From positions 620,001-684,000 of the forward strand of contig NHNW01000008.1 in NCBI GenBank assembly GCA_002786025.1: 64,000 nucleotides of DNA, in the 5' to 3' direction. The position numbers and the translations under genes were made by a program. The stretch comes from Zasmidium citrigriseum (taxonomy: Eukaryota > Ascomycota > Dothideomycetes > Mycosphaerellales > Mycosphaerellaceae). The notes below the pieces were generated by a model. The model saw nothing but the letters and a program-made list of their open reading frames with translations. It searched no databases and was not told where the DNA came from. Positions 55,399 to 64,000 of the stretch are shown one piece after another; positions within the stretch are counted from its first letter, which is position 1; each line of letters begins with the position of its first letter.

Positions 55399-58300
55399 AT
55401 GCGCTGGATGCAGGATGCCATGGCGATTCGAGTCGGAGCTCTGTCAATTGCGATTTGGTCCGCCTTGATTGGGATCGTGACAGCAACACCTGGTGCTGCG
55501 TTTCCTTTCAACTCGCAGGTACCGGCTGTTGCTCGCATCAACGTACTCTACAGCTTTCAGATCTCGGACTCCACTTTTGCGCCAAGTTCGACCAACTTCA
55601 CCTACAGTCTGTCGAATCAGCCGGCATGGCTCGCGATCGACAGCGCCACGAGGACGTTGACAGGGACGCCTGGACAGCAAGATGTTGGGTCAAGTGGATT
55701 TACTCTGACAGCGGCCGACAACACCGGGGCAGCACATATGGAGTGCACACTGGTAGTATCTCAGGACAGAGCACCTCAATTTTCAGGGGACATCAGCGAC
55801 CAATTGTCAGCTACAGCGAACCTCTCCAGCAGCCATCCTCCAGTGGTGACACTGTTACCATCGACGACGTTCCAATTCGACTTCCAACAAGAGTCATTCA
55901 TCGACATCGTCCAGCGGAAACTGTACTACTACGCCACTTTGAGCGATCACACTCCTCTGCCTTCCTGGCTCAAGTTCGACAGCAACCTTCTGACGTTCTC
56001 CGGCACCGCACCGTCCCTCAGCGCCTTTCCACAATCTTGGAACATTGAATTGATCGCTTCCGATGTCCCGGGTTTCAGCGCCACCACTGCCTCTTTCACG
56101 ATCGCCATTGGTACTGAACAACTCGCATTTGTTCCAGAAGAGCAAGATTTGAATGTCACAGCTGGCAGACATATCAACTTCACAACACTTCAAGAGCAGC
56201 TATTTCGAAACAGTGAGAGGCTTCCATCTGAAGACTGGGAGAGTGCTGAGGCTTCCTCATTGCCCTCGTGGTTGAGTTTTGATTCAACTACGCTTGCGGT
56301 TGAGGGCGATGTACCTGAAGATGTGGAGGAGCAGAACTTCACTGTGACGGTGACTGATCTGCTGGGAAATACGGCAACAGCTGTGATCAACCTGGTACCC
56401 AACAATGCGTCCCTTTTCGATGGACAAGTCGGCACAGTTGTCGCTGAAGCCGGCAAGACTCTTCACTACCACTTCGAAGATGGACTGTTCAGTGAACCAG
56501 ATCTTGATCTGACTGTTACGCTTCCGACGGATGCCCGGTGGATGCACTTCGACGCAGAAACACGAGAACTGGTTGGGACCGTGCCTTCCAGCACGGAGTC
56601 GGCGGCAATGAAGGCCACCTTAACAGCGAAGCCAAGCAATGGAGGCGAAGGCCAGAGCCAGGTCTTCACCATTGATATCAAAGCAGCAGCAGCAACGACA
56701 CCGAGCTCTTCGGGACTTACTACACGAACATCTCCAACGAATAGCTCAACTTCCACACCAGGCATTGGACTTGCAACTGAGCGTCCTGAGTCAAGTTTGA
56801 GCGGAGGCGTTATTGCAGCAATCGTTGTCCTCAGTCTTCTCGGCGCAGCGCTGTTAATCGCAGCCTTAATATGGTGCTGCAGAAGAAGACGCCGCCGAGG
56901 CTACGAAAGACAGTCCCCCACGCCCTCCAAGAAGCCCATCTCACGACCAATCCCACCTCCCGAAGGTGGTGATACAATCACCGTAACCACCGAACTGCAA
57001 AGAGATGTCGAAAAGAGCGCGGGGAGCGTTCAAGAGATAGATCCAGTACCTCCACCACCATCCAAGATCGTGGAGCCTCCGCCAAAGATCTCCCTCAATT
57101 TGCCGTCGAATTCGAATAACCGCAAGTCGAGATGGTCAAAGCGATTCTCACGTATGAGCTACGCTTCGTCGATTGGACAGGGAGATGCGGCTATTCGAGC
57201 AGACTCAAATATCCCGGAATGGGGACAAGATGTCTCTGCACTTCACACCCCACATGATAGCTTCTCAGTGCCGGCGGAGATGGCTCGCAACTCGAGAACC
57301 CTCTCGCAGCTGTCTCCTAGCAAGCGTGCCAGTCGTCAATCTCGCGAGAAGCACCGCTCCAGCGATACCATCGGCTTGGGGATCACATCCAACGCAACAG
57401 GCGGCCTAGCTCGACACTCCTCCAAACGCATCGACAAACACCGGAGAGGTCGCAGCAGTTTCGGGGGACTTTCCACAACAAGAGAAGCCAGCAGCATGGC
57501 CTCCATAACCACAGCACGAACAAGCCTCCTCTCCACTCGACCCTCCGAATTCCCAGTCCCTCCCCAATCCGAGCCCTCAACGTCCTTATCCGTCCCAGCG
57601 CTCTCAATAGCCACGGCAGACACCCTTCGCGACCCCAAACGCCGCAGCATCAGAATCGTGCAACGCAGCGACAGCGTTGCAGACACCAGACCGGCAGCCG
57701 ATAAACGCCTCTCTTTCATCAAGAACCGCGACTCATTCGTGATCAGAAGTCGATCTCGGGCTAGTGTGCAAAGTCCCCTGTTCTCGCATGGGTCGAGATC
57801 TTCTGTGCATAATCGAAAGGACAGCCGTTCTGGCAGTGGGAGTCTGAGCCATGTGAGGAAGAGATCGAGGGCTGGGAAGAGTATGCTTACGACGTATTCG
57901 GAGTCTTCGTCGTTGGAGCCGAGTGGGAATCAATTGCGAATGTCGAATACGGAGGAGGCGAAGGGGAAGACCACCACCAGGGAGTCGAAGAGATTGAGCC
58001 AAAGAGTACGAACCGCATTCCCGCCAAACTTCCCCAGAGTCATGAGTCGACCAACAATAGACGGCGAAGACGAATATCCCACCTCCAAGAACGTAAATCG
58101 GAACACAGCGAACAGCAGCAGCAGCGGAAACTGGACAACAGAGTCCTCTATGCTCAGCGACGACTGGAGCGAAGAAATCGCAAAACCAGTTCGATACGAG
58201 AGACATAGCTGGAGAGGCAATACACCCATGGAAGAAGACGAAGAAGCCTGGCTCAAAGACCTGCACAAACCACGGCATGAACGGAGTTGGAGACTTCCAG

Positions 58301-58749
58301 GGGAGGCATCACCTACACCACCCCCGGCACCGCCTGCGTCGAGGCAGCAGTCCGCTACGCCTTCAGCTCGCCAGTCCTGGCGTGATCGTAAGGCCGACAA
58401 GTCTTCCTCGCCTCTGTCTTCGAATGTGCAGGTCATTGAACCGACCTCCATCTCGCCGACCCGTCGCGGAGGCCATCGCAATAGACTCAGCGAGCCGATT
58501 AGTCTCGTCAGCGCGGATAGTATGCATAAAGGCCGCCCACGCCTGGCGCAGACGAACTCGAAACGCCCGGTCAGTGTGGAGGATGTGCAGAGGCTGAGTA
58601 GCATGCGTGCTGAGCGGGATGAGGCTACGACGGCGGGCAGTGAGCGGTGGGAGGATAGCGAGGTGGAAGGTGCTGGGTTGGCGCCCAGGATGGGAAGTGG
58701 AAAGGTGGGCACGCAGAAGAGTGATATGAGTGGCCCGGCTTTCTTGTAA
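55399..58749 (+). CDS. AXL2: Axl2-like cadherin-fold polarity protein
   Basis: Single exon of 1116 residues. It starts MRWMQDAMAIRVGALSIAIW; the second downstream Met (55420) would give a neater signal peptide and may be the true start. The outer part holds three to four dystroglycan-type cadherin-like domains, recognisable by repeats such as LPSWLKFDSNLLTFSGTAP, LPSWLSFDSTTLAVEGDVP and ARWMHFDAETRELVGTVP. A Ser/Thr-rich stalk leads to one membrane segment near 468-492 (GGVIAAIVVLSLLGAALLIA) and a stop-transfer run CCRRRRRRGYER. The 620-residue inner tail is Ser/Arg/Pro-rich and disordered. This is the layout of Axl2/Bud10, the axial bud-site marker that recruits septin-linked polarity factors; in filamentous fungi it acts at septa and conidiation sites. 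Orthology is by architecture. Confidence 0.87.
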   Translation: MRWMQDAMAIRVGALSIAIWSALIGIVTATPGAAFPFNSQVPAVARINVLYSFQISDSTFAPSSTNFTYSLSNQPAWLAIDSATRTLTGTPGQQDVGSSGFTLTAADNTGAAHMECTLVVSQDRAPQFSGDISDQLSATANLSSSHPPVVTLLPSTTFQFDFQQESFIDIVQRKLYYYATLSDHTPLPSWLKFDSNLLTFSGTAPSLSAFPQSWNIELIASDVPGFSATTASFTIAIGTEQLAFVPEEQDLNVTAGRHINFTTLQEQLFRNSERLPSEDWESAEASSLPSWLSFDSTTLAVEGDVPEDVEEQNFTVTVTDLLGNTATAVINLVPNNASLFDGQVGTVVAEAGKTLHYHFEDGLFSEPDLDLTVTLPTDARWMHFDAETRELVGTVPSSTESAAMKATLTAKPSNGGEGQSQVFTIDIKAAAATTPSSSGLTTRTSPTNSSTSTPGIGLATERPESSLSGGVIAAIVVLSLLGAALLIAALIWCCRRRRRRGYERQSPTPSKKPISRPIPPPEGGDTITVTTELQRDVEKSAGSVQEIDPVPPPPSKIVEPPPKISLNLPSNSNNRKSRWSKRFSRMSYASSIGQGDAAIRADSNIPEWGQDVSALHTPHDSFSVPAEMARNSRTLSQLSPSKRASRQSREKHRSSDTIGLGITSNATGGLARHSSKRIDKHRRGRSSFGGLSTTREASSMASITTARTSLLSTRPSEFPVPPQSEPSTSLSVPALSIATADTLRDPKRRSIRIVQRSDSVADTRPAADKRLSFIKNRDSFVIRSRSRASVQSPLFSHGSRSSVHNRKDSRSGSGSLSHVRKRSRAGKSMLTTYSESSSLEPSGNQLRMSNTEEAKGKTTTRESKRLSQRVRTAFPPNFPRVMSRPTIDGEDEYPTSKNVNRNTANSSSSGNWTTESSMLSDDWSEEIAKPVRYERHSWRGNTPMEEDEEAWLKDLHKPRHERSWRLPGEASPTPPPAPPASRQQSATPSARQSWRDRKADKSSSPLSSNVQVIEPTSISPTRRGGHRNRLSEPISLVSADSMHKGRPRLAQTNSKRPVSVEDVQRLSSMRAERDEATTAGSERWEDSEVEGAGLAPRMGSGKVGTQKSDMSGPAFL

Positions 58750-58949
58750 GGCTACGAAGATAGAACAAATGGATGAGTGTCGAAGCTATGAGCAGCATCT
58801 GAGATTCTCGTCCCTGCTCTGATCAGTGGTTGCTGTACGAAGAGTGTCAAGAGTCTGAATCGGGTCTAGTTGTCGCCCCGCTTGTGCAAACGATAAATGC
58901 CTCATGGTCAGCACGTTCTCGTTCGCGAGATCAATTCTCTTCGCCCGTC

Positions 58950-59510
58950 ATGGTGATGCAGTCTTCATGTCCTGGGGCGAAAGCAGCTTGGTTCGACGAA
59001 AGCCAACATCCCGCCTTCTGTCTGGGCTCGACACCGATTCCGGCTCTAGTCCTCCCGCTGGGTATCTGCTTTGCCCTGGTCTTCGCTAAAACGTGGCAGT
59101 CAAGTAACCCCTTTCCACCCGGGTATATCCAGCAGACGAGACGACAGAACGATTTGCATCCGCGTCTGAAGACCGAGATCGCACGAACGCTTGCCTCTTT
59201 GATACCATTCTGGACGTGTCTGGCCGGCACATGTTATGTGACGTCTTGCGTTGGTTGGCGTTTTGTGCTCAGTACGAGATCTGCCCAGACGCCTTCAGTT
59301 CGAGGTGGTCTGCCTGCAGGAATGCTTTTTGTTGGGGTTTGGATTTGGATGGATTGGTATTACCGCAGCGGAGGTCGAGAACAGGCGTTGGTGATGGGAC
59401 CACTGGAGACGTTTGTGCGAGAGGTCCGGTTTGACGTCGAAGTTTTGGCGTGGGTGACCATTGTGGAGGTTATTGTCTGGAGCCTTTTGAGAGGGAGTTT
59501 GATGTTCTGA
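58950..59510 (+). CDS. Hypothetical integral membrane protein
   Basis: ATG 58950 opens a 186-residue frame (MVMQSSCPGAKAAWFDESQH). The frame continues upstream without an ATG. About four hydrophobic segments are visible: IPALVLPLGICFALVFAK, LIPFWTCLAGTCYVTSCVG, GMLFVGVWIWMDWYY and VLAWVTIVEVIVWSLLRG. The loop GYIQQTRRQNDLHPRLKTEI is basic. I do not recognise the family. It could be a small fungal membrane protein of the plasma membrane or ER. It lies 200 bp after the AXL2-like gene on the same strand. Confidence 0.55.
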   Translation: MVMQSSCPGAKAAWFDESQHPAFCLGSTPIPALVLPLGICFALVFAKTWQSSNPFPPGYIQQTRRQNDLHPRLKTEIARTLASLIPFWTCLAGTCYVTSCVGWRFVLSTRSAQTPSVRGGLPAGMLFVGVWIWMDWYYRSGGREQALVMGPLETFVREVRFDVEVLAWVTIVEVIVWSLLRGSLMF

Positions 59511-60640
59511 AGGTTCGCTCGACAGCAAAGGACTGCGGTGTTGGGTACTTGTTTTGAATCGAGGGTAGAAAGATGGCTTGATAGCCGAAGCTTGTGGACA
59601 AAGTCCAAGTTCGACCGTCCACTACCGTCAATCTCTGCCTGGCAGTCTGGTTAGTAGGTATAAGAAACGACAAACCGCAAGACACTATGGACAGCTCATA
59701 TCCAGAGACAAGCGTTGCCCTTGGCTTCCATCTTGTCAGCTTCGGGCAGCAGAGCCATTCACCACCTCTTTGGAACCACCTCAGGCTGGAAGATCGATTC
59801 CAGACTGAGCGAAGCCCTCTTTCTCCGAAAAAAATTGCGATCTTGCAGTCATTAGGAAGGCAGCAAATGCATGCCAAGCAATGTCGTCTCTCAGGTCGTT
59901 GTCCTGTACTTGGCTGCCGCACTAGCCGCCTATAAGGATGTTTTCCCTGCAGCAGATGACCGGCATGGAGTCGACTTGCATTCGAGATGTCGTCAAAATG
60001 GTGATTGCGCTGACCACTGGTTGTCGTGTTGATGGGAGAGGTCAGGTCGTCTGATCCTCGGGTTGCTGGATCGGTACTCCCTCTGCATTAGCGGCCGCTG
60101 CAGACCAGGCCCACGGCTGGGACAGCACGTTGCGGCGCTGGCAGACACGATTGGTGGCGGTGACCAACGCGTGCCTCGCGACGTGTGGTTGTTGGCAGAA
60201 AAGTCGCCCACGAGCCGGAAATTTGGCGTGCTGCTGCTGTGCCAGCGCCAGACGCCAGACCCCTCTTTGGAGTTTGCGTGCGAAGGGCAGAAGCTCCCAT
60301 CCTGGCCCCACCGTCCGCCAGCAGATTTTATCGATAGACCACGGGAGAGCTTGCATGTGACTGCCGCCGCCTCCCTCTTTCACTCCGTCCATGCGGACGT
60401 CTGGACGACATCATCGCCAACATCTTCACATGCTACGCGCGCTACTCTGTCTCACTGTCGCCATGCTGGAAATCTAACTTCCGCCGCTTCGTGTCCAGAA
60501 TGTCGACCTCGAGTTGGAGCCTCCAGCAACACGCCCTTCCATCCACGAGCCTCAGAAAGCAATTGCGCCGGGCTCGTAGGTCGTCATCCGAATAGAGCGC
60601 CGAGACCGACCAACACGGCTCTTCGACATCCTTCGCCAAC
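59511..60640. other. Intergenic: PHO81 promoter and leader
   Basis: No gene is supported. The stretch precedes PHO81 and includes GCACGTTG near 60125, similar to low-affinity Pho4/NUC-1 sites; this is weak evidence. The long plus-strand frame 60063-60677 ends in the first PHO81 intron and is Arg/Ser/Pro-rich without motif. Confidence 0.4.
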
Positions 60641-63600
60641 ATGTATGTGGGATAAGCGGTGGCGAATGGGAAGGTGACGCTGATAGGAACGTAGGAAGTT
60701 TGGCAAGCACATCCAGAAGCGCCAGCTGGAGATTCCAGAGTATGCGGCGAGTTTCGTGGACTACAAAGCTTTGAAGAAGGTGCGTCGTCAACATCCAGAG
60801 CAAAACAAGACGGGAAGGTACTGATTCAGTACAATAGCTCATCAAGAAGTTGAGCGCAACTCCGATACTCGCCGCAACATCCACTGGCAGCGATGGCGAG
60901 CCGCTACAGGACTCTCAGGCTTCGCTACAGGCGAACAAGGCTACGTTCTTCTTTCGCCTCGAGCGAGAGCTAGAGAAGGTCAACACATTCTACCTTCAGA
61001 AAGAAGCTGAGGTTTGCAACTATAACAACTCTGATATTGGACGTCCATCTGACTCGATCTAGCTCAAACTTCGCTTGCGCACACTACTTGACAAGAAGAG
61101 AGGTCTGCAGTCCAGGGCCAATGCAGGCTCAAAACTGTCTTCCAGCTACGTTCTCCTCGACGAAGGCTTCCGACTTTTCAGCAACGATCTCGACAAGTTG
61201 CAGCAGTTCGTGGAGGTCAACCAGACGGCGTTTTCGAAGATTTTGAAGAAGGTCCTGAGTATCCTACTGCTGTGATGTGCGTTTGAGCTAACTTGTGGCA
61301 GTGGGACAAAACTTCAAAGGTGCATCCACCTCCGTTTCATGGACTTTCTGCTGGAGTGCTGATCTTTCTGTAGTCGCGGACCAAAGAGCTTTATCTATCC
61401 CGCGCCGTCGATGTGCAGCCTTGCTTCAATCGAGACGTCATCAGCGATCTCTCAGACCAGGCCACGACTGGCCTTCTGGAATTGCAGGCTTGGGCTGAGG
61501 GCGAGAAGATTGCGTACACTCCGGCTGTTGAGCTCGAGAACAGGCAACAGCCCGCGGGTCAAGATGACGAGGTTGAGAATCAGGTGCTGCAGGCCATCAA
61601 CGCTGGCAATGCTTCCCTGGTGAAAGAGTGGTCGAGCAGGATCGCTGGCAACGAGGAAGCGAGAGAACGTATCAGCCGAGTCTTCTTGAACACTGTGAAC
61701 ACCGCAGCTCCAAACGCACAGGAGGTCCTGTACCAGACGAACTTGGTCGACTTCAACTATTGCGATCCGATCAACGAGCGGAATTGCATCCACGAGGCAG
61801 CTGTCTTTGGCAAGGTGAATGTTCTGCAGGCGGCCCTGACGAACCACGCAAACATCCGAGCGCAAGATGTGTACGGTCGAATCCCACTACACTATGCGTG
61901 TATGCATGGAAGAGTTGAGATGGTCAAGATGTTGGTTGCGGCGGCACAAGATACCGTGGACTCCAAAGACCTGGACAATTTCACGCCTCTGATACACGGC
62001 ATTGTCCATTCGCAGGCTGGCAGCGTTCAGGAGATGCTGCAGTACGGCGCTGTGGTCAATCCTACTGGATCCACGGACCACATCCCGCTCAATCTGGCTT
62101 GTCAATACGGTTCAGTCCCTATCGTGCAGCAGATTCTTCGATTCCAGCCAGCTATCGTACCTGATGCCGAAGGACTTTACCCACAGCATCTGGTCGCGCG
62201 CTTTGGCAGAAGCAATCAGATCATGACCATGCTGAAGGCATATGGAGTCGACATGGACCAACCGGATAAGTTGTATCAATGGACACCAATCTTTCATGCC
62301 GCTTCAGAGGGCCATCTCGATTGTCTGCGCCAGCTACTGGAATTTCAAGTCGATCCAGTGGTGGTTGACGAGAAGGGCCTGTCGGCTGTGTATTATGCTG
62401 CTTGGGAGGGCAAGCTTGACTGCATGCAATTGCTGGCTCAGGCTGGGGCTGGAGCCGCTCGAGATGGAGCTGCACGGGGCACCATTGATGTACAGATGGA
62501 GCCTCCAGCACCGCCGACTGCAGACTCGGCCGCCATGTTGGATCCGGATTCGGAAAACATACCGTCCCTCAGCCTTCCACCGCCCATCATACCACTGAGA
62601 AGATATGGTCACAATTTCCTGGACACCACTAAGACGTACATATTGCTCTCGTTTGACGGGCTCGACGACGAAGCCATCGAGTTTTACGGCGACAGCAAGT
62701 ATCCGGCCGCACGTCTCACCATCTCTTCCAAGTCCTCTGACTTGATCCCACGCAATCTACCGCTTCCGGTCCAGGACGACTTTAAGAACATATCCTTCAC
62801 CATTGAGAATCTCGACACCTTCAGCATCGACTTCGACATCTTCCCAACATTCGGCAGCAAGGTCATCGCCAGGGCTGCTGCATCAAGCCGCGTTTTCACC
62901 AGCAAGGCTAGCAGCTCTGGGAAGTGGCATTTGGAACTCTTCGATCCTCGGCTTCGCTCGATTGGCCGTATCAGTTTCCGCTTCCATGTGGTTACTCCCT
63001 TTCATGGAATTCCGCTTGAGATCACGCATTTTGCTACTTACTGGAAAGCTACGAGCCAGTTTAGTGAAGACCATCCCAGCAATCTCATCACGGGAAGCAG
63101 CTTGTCTGGTGACTTCATGAGGGTATTCGTGCAAGTCACGAGAGATGGTGTACCTGTGCTCTACAACGATTGGGCTTTGCCAAGCAGCCGTAACGACCTC
63201 GTAAGCAGAATGACATACCGCGAGTTCGAAGCAGCAGGCTTGCAAGCTGGACGGGGACGTGGAGTCATCCAAGGCATGGTCGGATCTGGCATCGATCGCG
63301 AGGACTTGGGCACTGCGCAGAGACAGGTCGCAAAGTCGTATGCTTCTCTCGCCGACGCCTTGGCTCTGCTACCGCCGGATCTGCACCTCGAAATTCACGT
63401 CTGCTACCCTACCCGTGCCGATGAGGAAGCTCTGCAGCTCGGTCCGACTCTCAATATTAACATGGTGATCGACAGTGTGCTCAAGGTCGTCTTCGATCAT
63501 TCAAGGCTACTGCGTGAGGCGAAAGATCAACCGCTGAGGAACTTTGTCTTCTCGAGTTACAATCCGGATGTTTGCACCGCGCTGAACTGGAAGCAGCCGA

Positions 63601-64000
63601 ACTGTGAGTAGTATCTCATTCCTAAACACCTCTTGGTTGCTAACGTCTTCACAGATCCAGTCCTTCTCTGCAACGAGCTTGGCGTAGCACCTTCCAACAG
63701 CAAACAGACCTCAGCTCCGAACATGGTGGCTAACTGCGGCCGCACCGACATGTCCATCAAGGAGTCCGTCCGCATCGCCCAGACCAACAACTTTATGGGT
63801 CTCATCTGCACGTCGCGTCTTCTCGAGCTGGTTCCTGCTTTGATTTCATCGGTCAAAGAGGCAGGTCTCGTCCTCATTGCGGATTACAGCAACGACTCGA
63901 CACGATCCCGGCCGGCGAGCGTTCTGAATTTGCAGCGCGGCGTTGATGGCTTGTTGATGAACAATGCGGTCATGCGATTCAAGGAGGCGATTGATCAGTA
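60641..64000 (+). CDS. PHO81: Phosphate-system CDK inhibitor Pho81/NUC-2 (SPX, ankyrin, GDPD-like; C-terminus off window)
   Basis: Exons: 60641-60642 (only AT of the start codon), 60695-60779, 60838-61011, 61063-61251, 61302-61319, 61374-63603 and 63655 to the edge. Splicing gives MKFGKHIQKRQLEIPEYAAS, the SPX start, then DYKALKKLIKKLSATP and, across the 18-nt exon, KILKKWDKTSKSRTKELYLS. The SPX domain senses inositol pyrophosphates. Ankyrin repeats follow (NCIHEAAVFGKVNVLQAAL, GRIPLHYACMHGRVEMVKML, QWTPIFHAASEGHLDCLRQL). The C-terminal part is GDPD-like but the catalytic HRG is missing (RVFVQVTRDGVPVLYNDWAL), which separates Pho81/NUC-2 from the active enzyme Gde1. The protein inhibits the Pho80-Pho85 (PREG-PGOV) kinase when phosphate is scarce. 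The window ends inside the GDPD-like domain. Confidence 0.94.

Overview
The window looks like nuclear DNA of a filamentous ascomycete (Pezizomycotina). Genes lie on both strands. Most introns are 48-60 bp with GTRNGT-like donors and YAG acceptors, and the genes are conserved fungal housekeeping genes: Rsp5, Pab2, Cex1, asparagine synthetase, Swc4, Coa1, Efm6 and Pho81. A Dothideomycete is my guess from gene style; nothing here proves it. Exon boundaries below were deduced by hand from splice signals, reading phase and family motifs.

Layout, left to right. 1-2211 (-): a membrane protein, cut by the left edge, joining a fungal rhodopsin-like 7TM domain to a FucP-type MFS transporter. 3445-6216 (-): the HECT ubiquitin ligase RSP5. 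6877-8679 (-): a Zn2Cys6 regulator. 8680-12189: no supported gene. 12190-12903 (-): the nuclear poly(A)-binding protein PAB2. 13540-14278 (-): a secreted GH25 lysozyme. 14865-15522 (+): a voltage-gated proton channel. 15712-20238 (-): a large PHD-finger chromatin protein, divergent from the SCY1-type pseudokinase CEX1 (20665-23143, +). 26197-27396 (+): an RGS protein. 28431-29665 (+): an MDR oxidoreductase. 31646-32323 (+): an unknown protein. 32709-35087 (-): a dynamin-like GTPase. 37339-38200 (+): a mitochondrial SAP-domain protein. 38742-41357 (-): ECM25-type RhoGAP, divergent from asparagine synthetase (41900-43805, +). 44250-45422 (+): SWC4. 45806-47652 (-): a flavoprotein. 48705-49342 (-): COA1. 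49887-51083 (-): two small unknown proteins that may be paralogs. 52736-53539 (-): the methyltransferase EFM6, with a short TIR element in its upstream DNA (53689-54028). 55399-58749 (+): an AXL2-like cadherin-fold protein. 58950-59510 (+): a small membrane protein. 60641-64000 (+): PHO81/nuc-2, cut by the right edge.

The genes do not form a pathway or biosynthetic cluster. The items most worth a second look are the rhodopsin-MFS fusion, the 340-bp TIR element with a 9-bp target duplication, the PHO81 start codon split by an intron (with an 18-nt microexon downstream), the pair of small unknown proteins near 50 kb, and a 20-bp perfect palindrome in the first intron of the PHD gene. I found no tRNA, rRNA, CRISPR or autonomous transposon.
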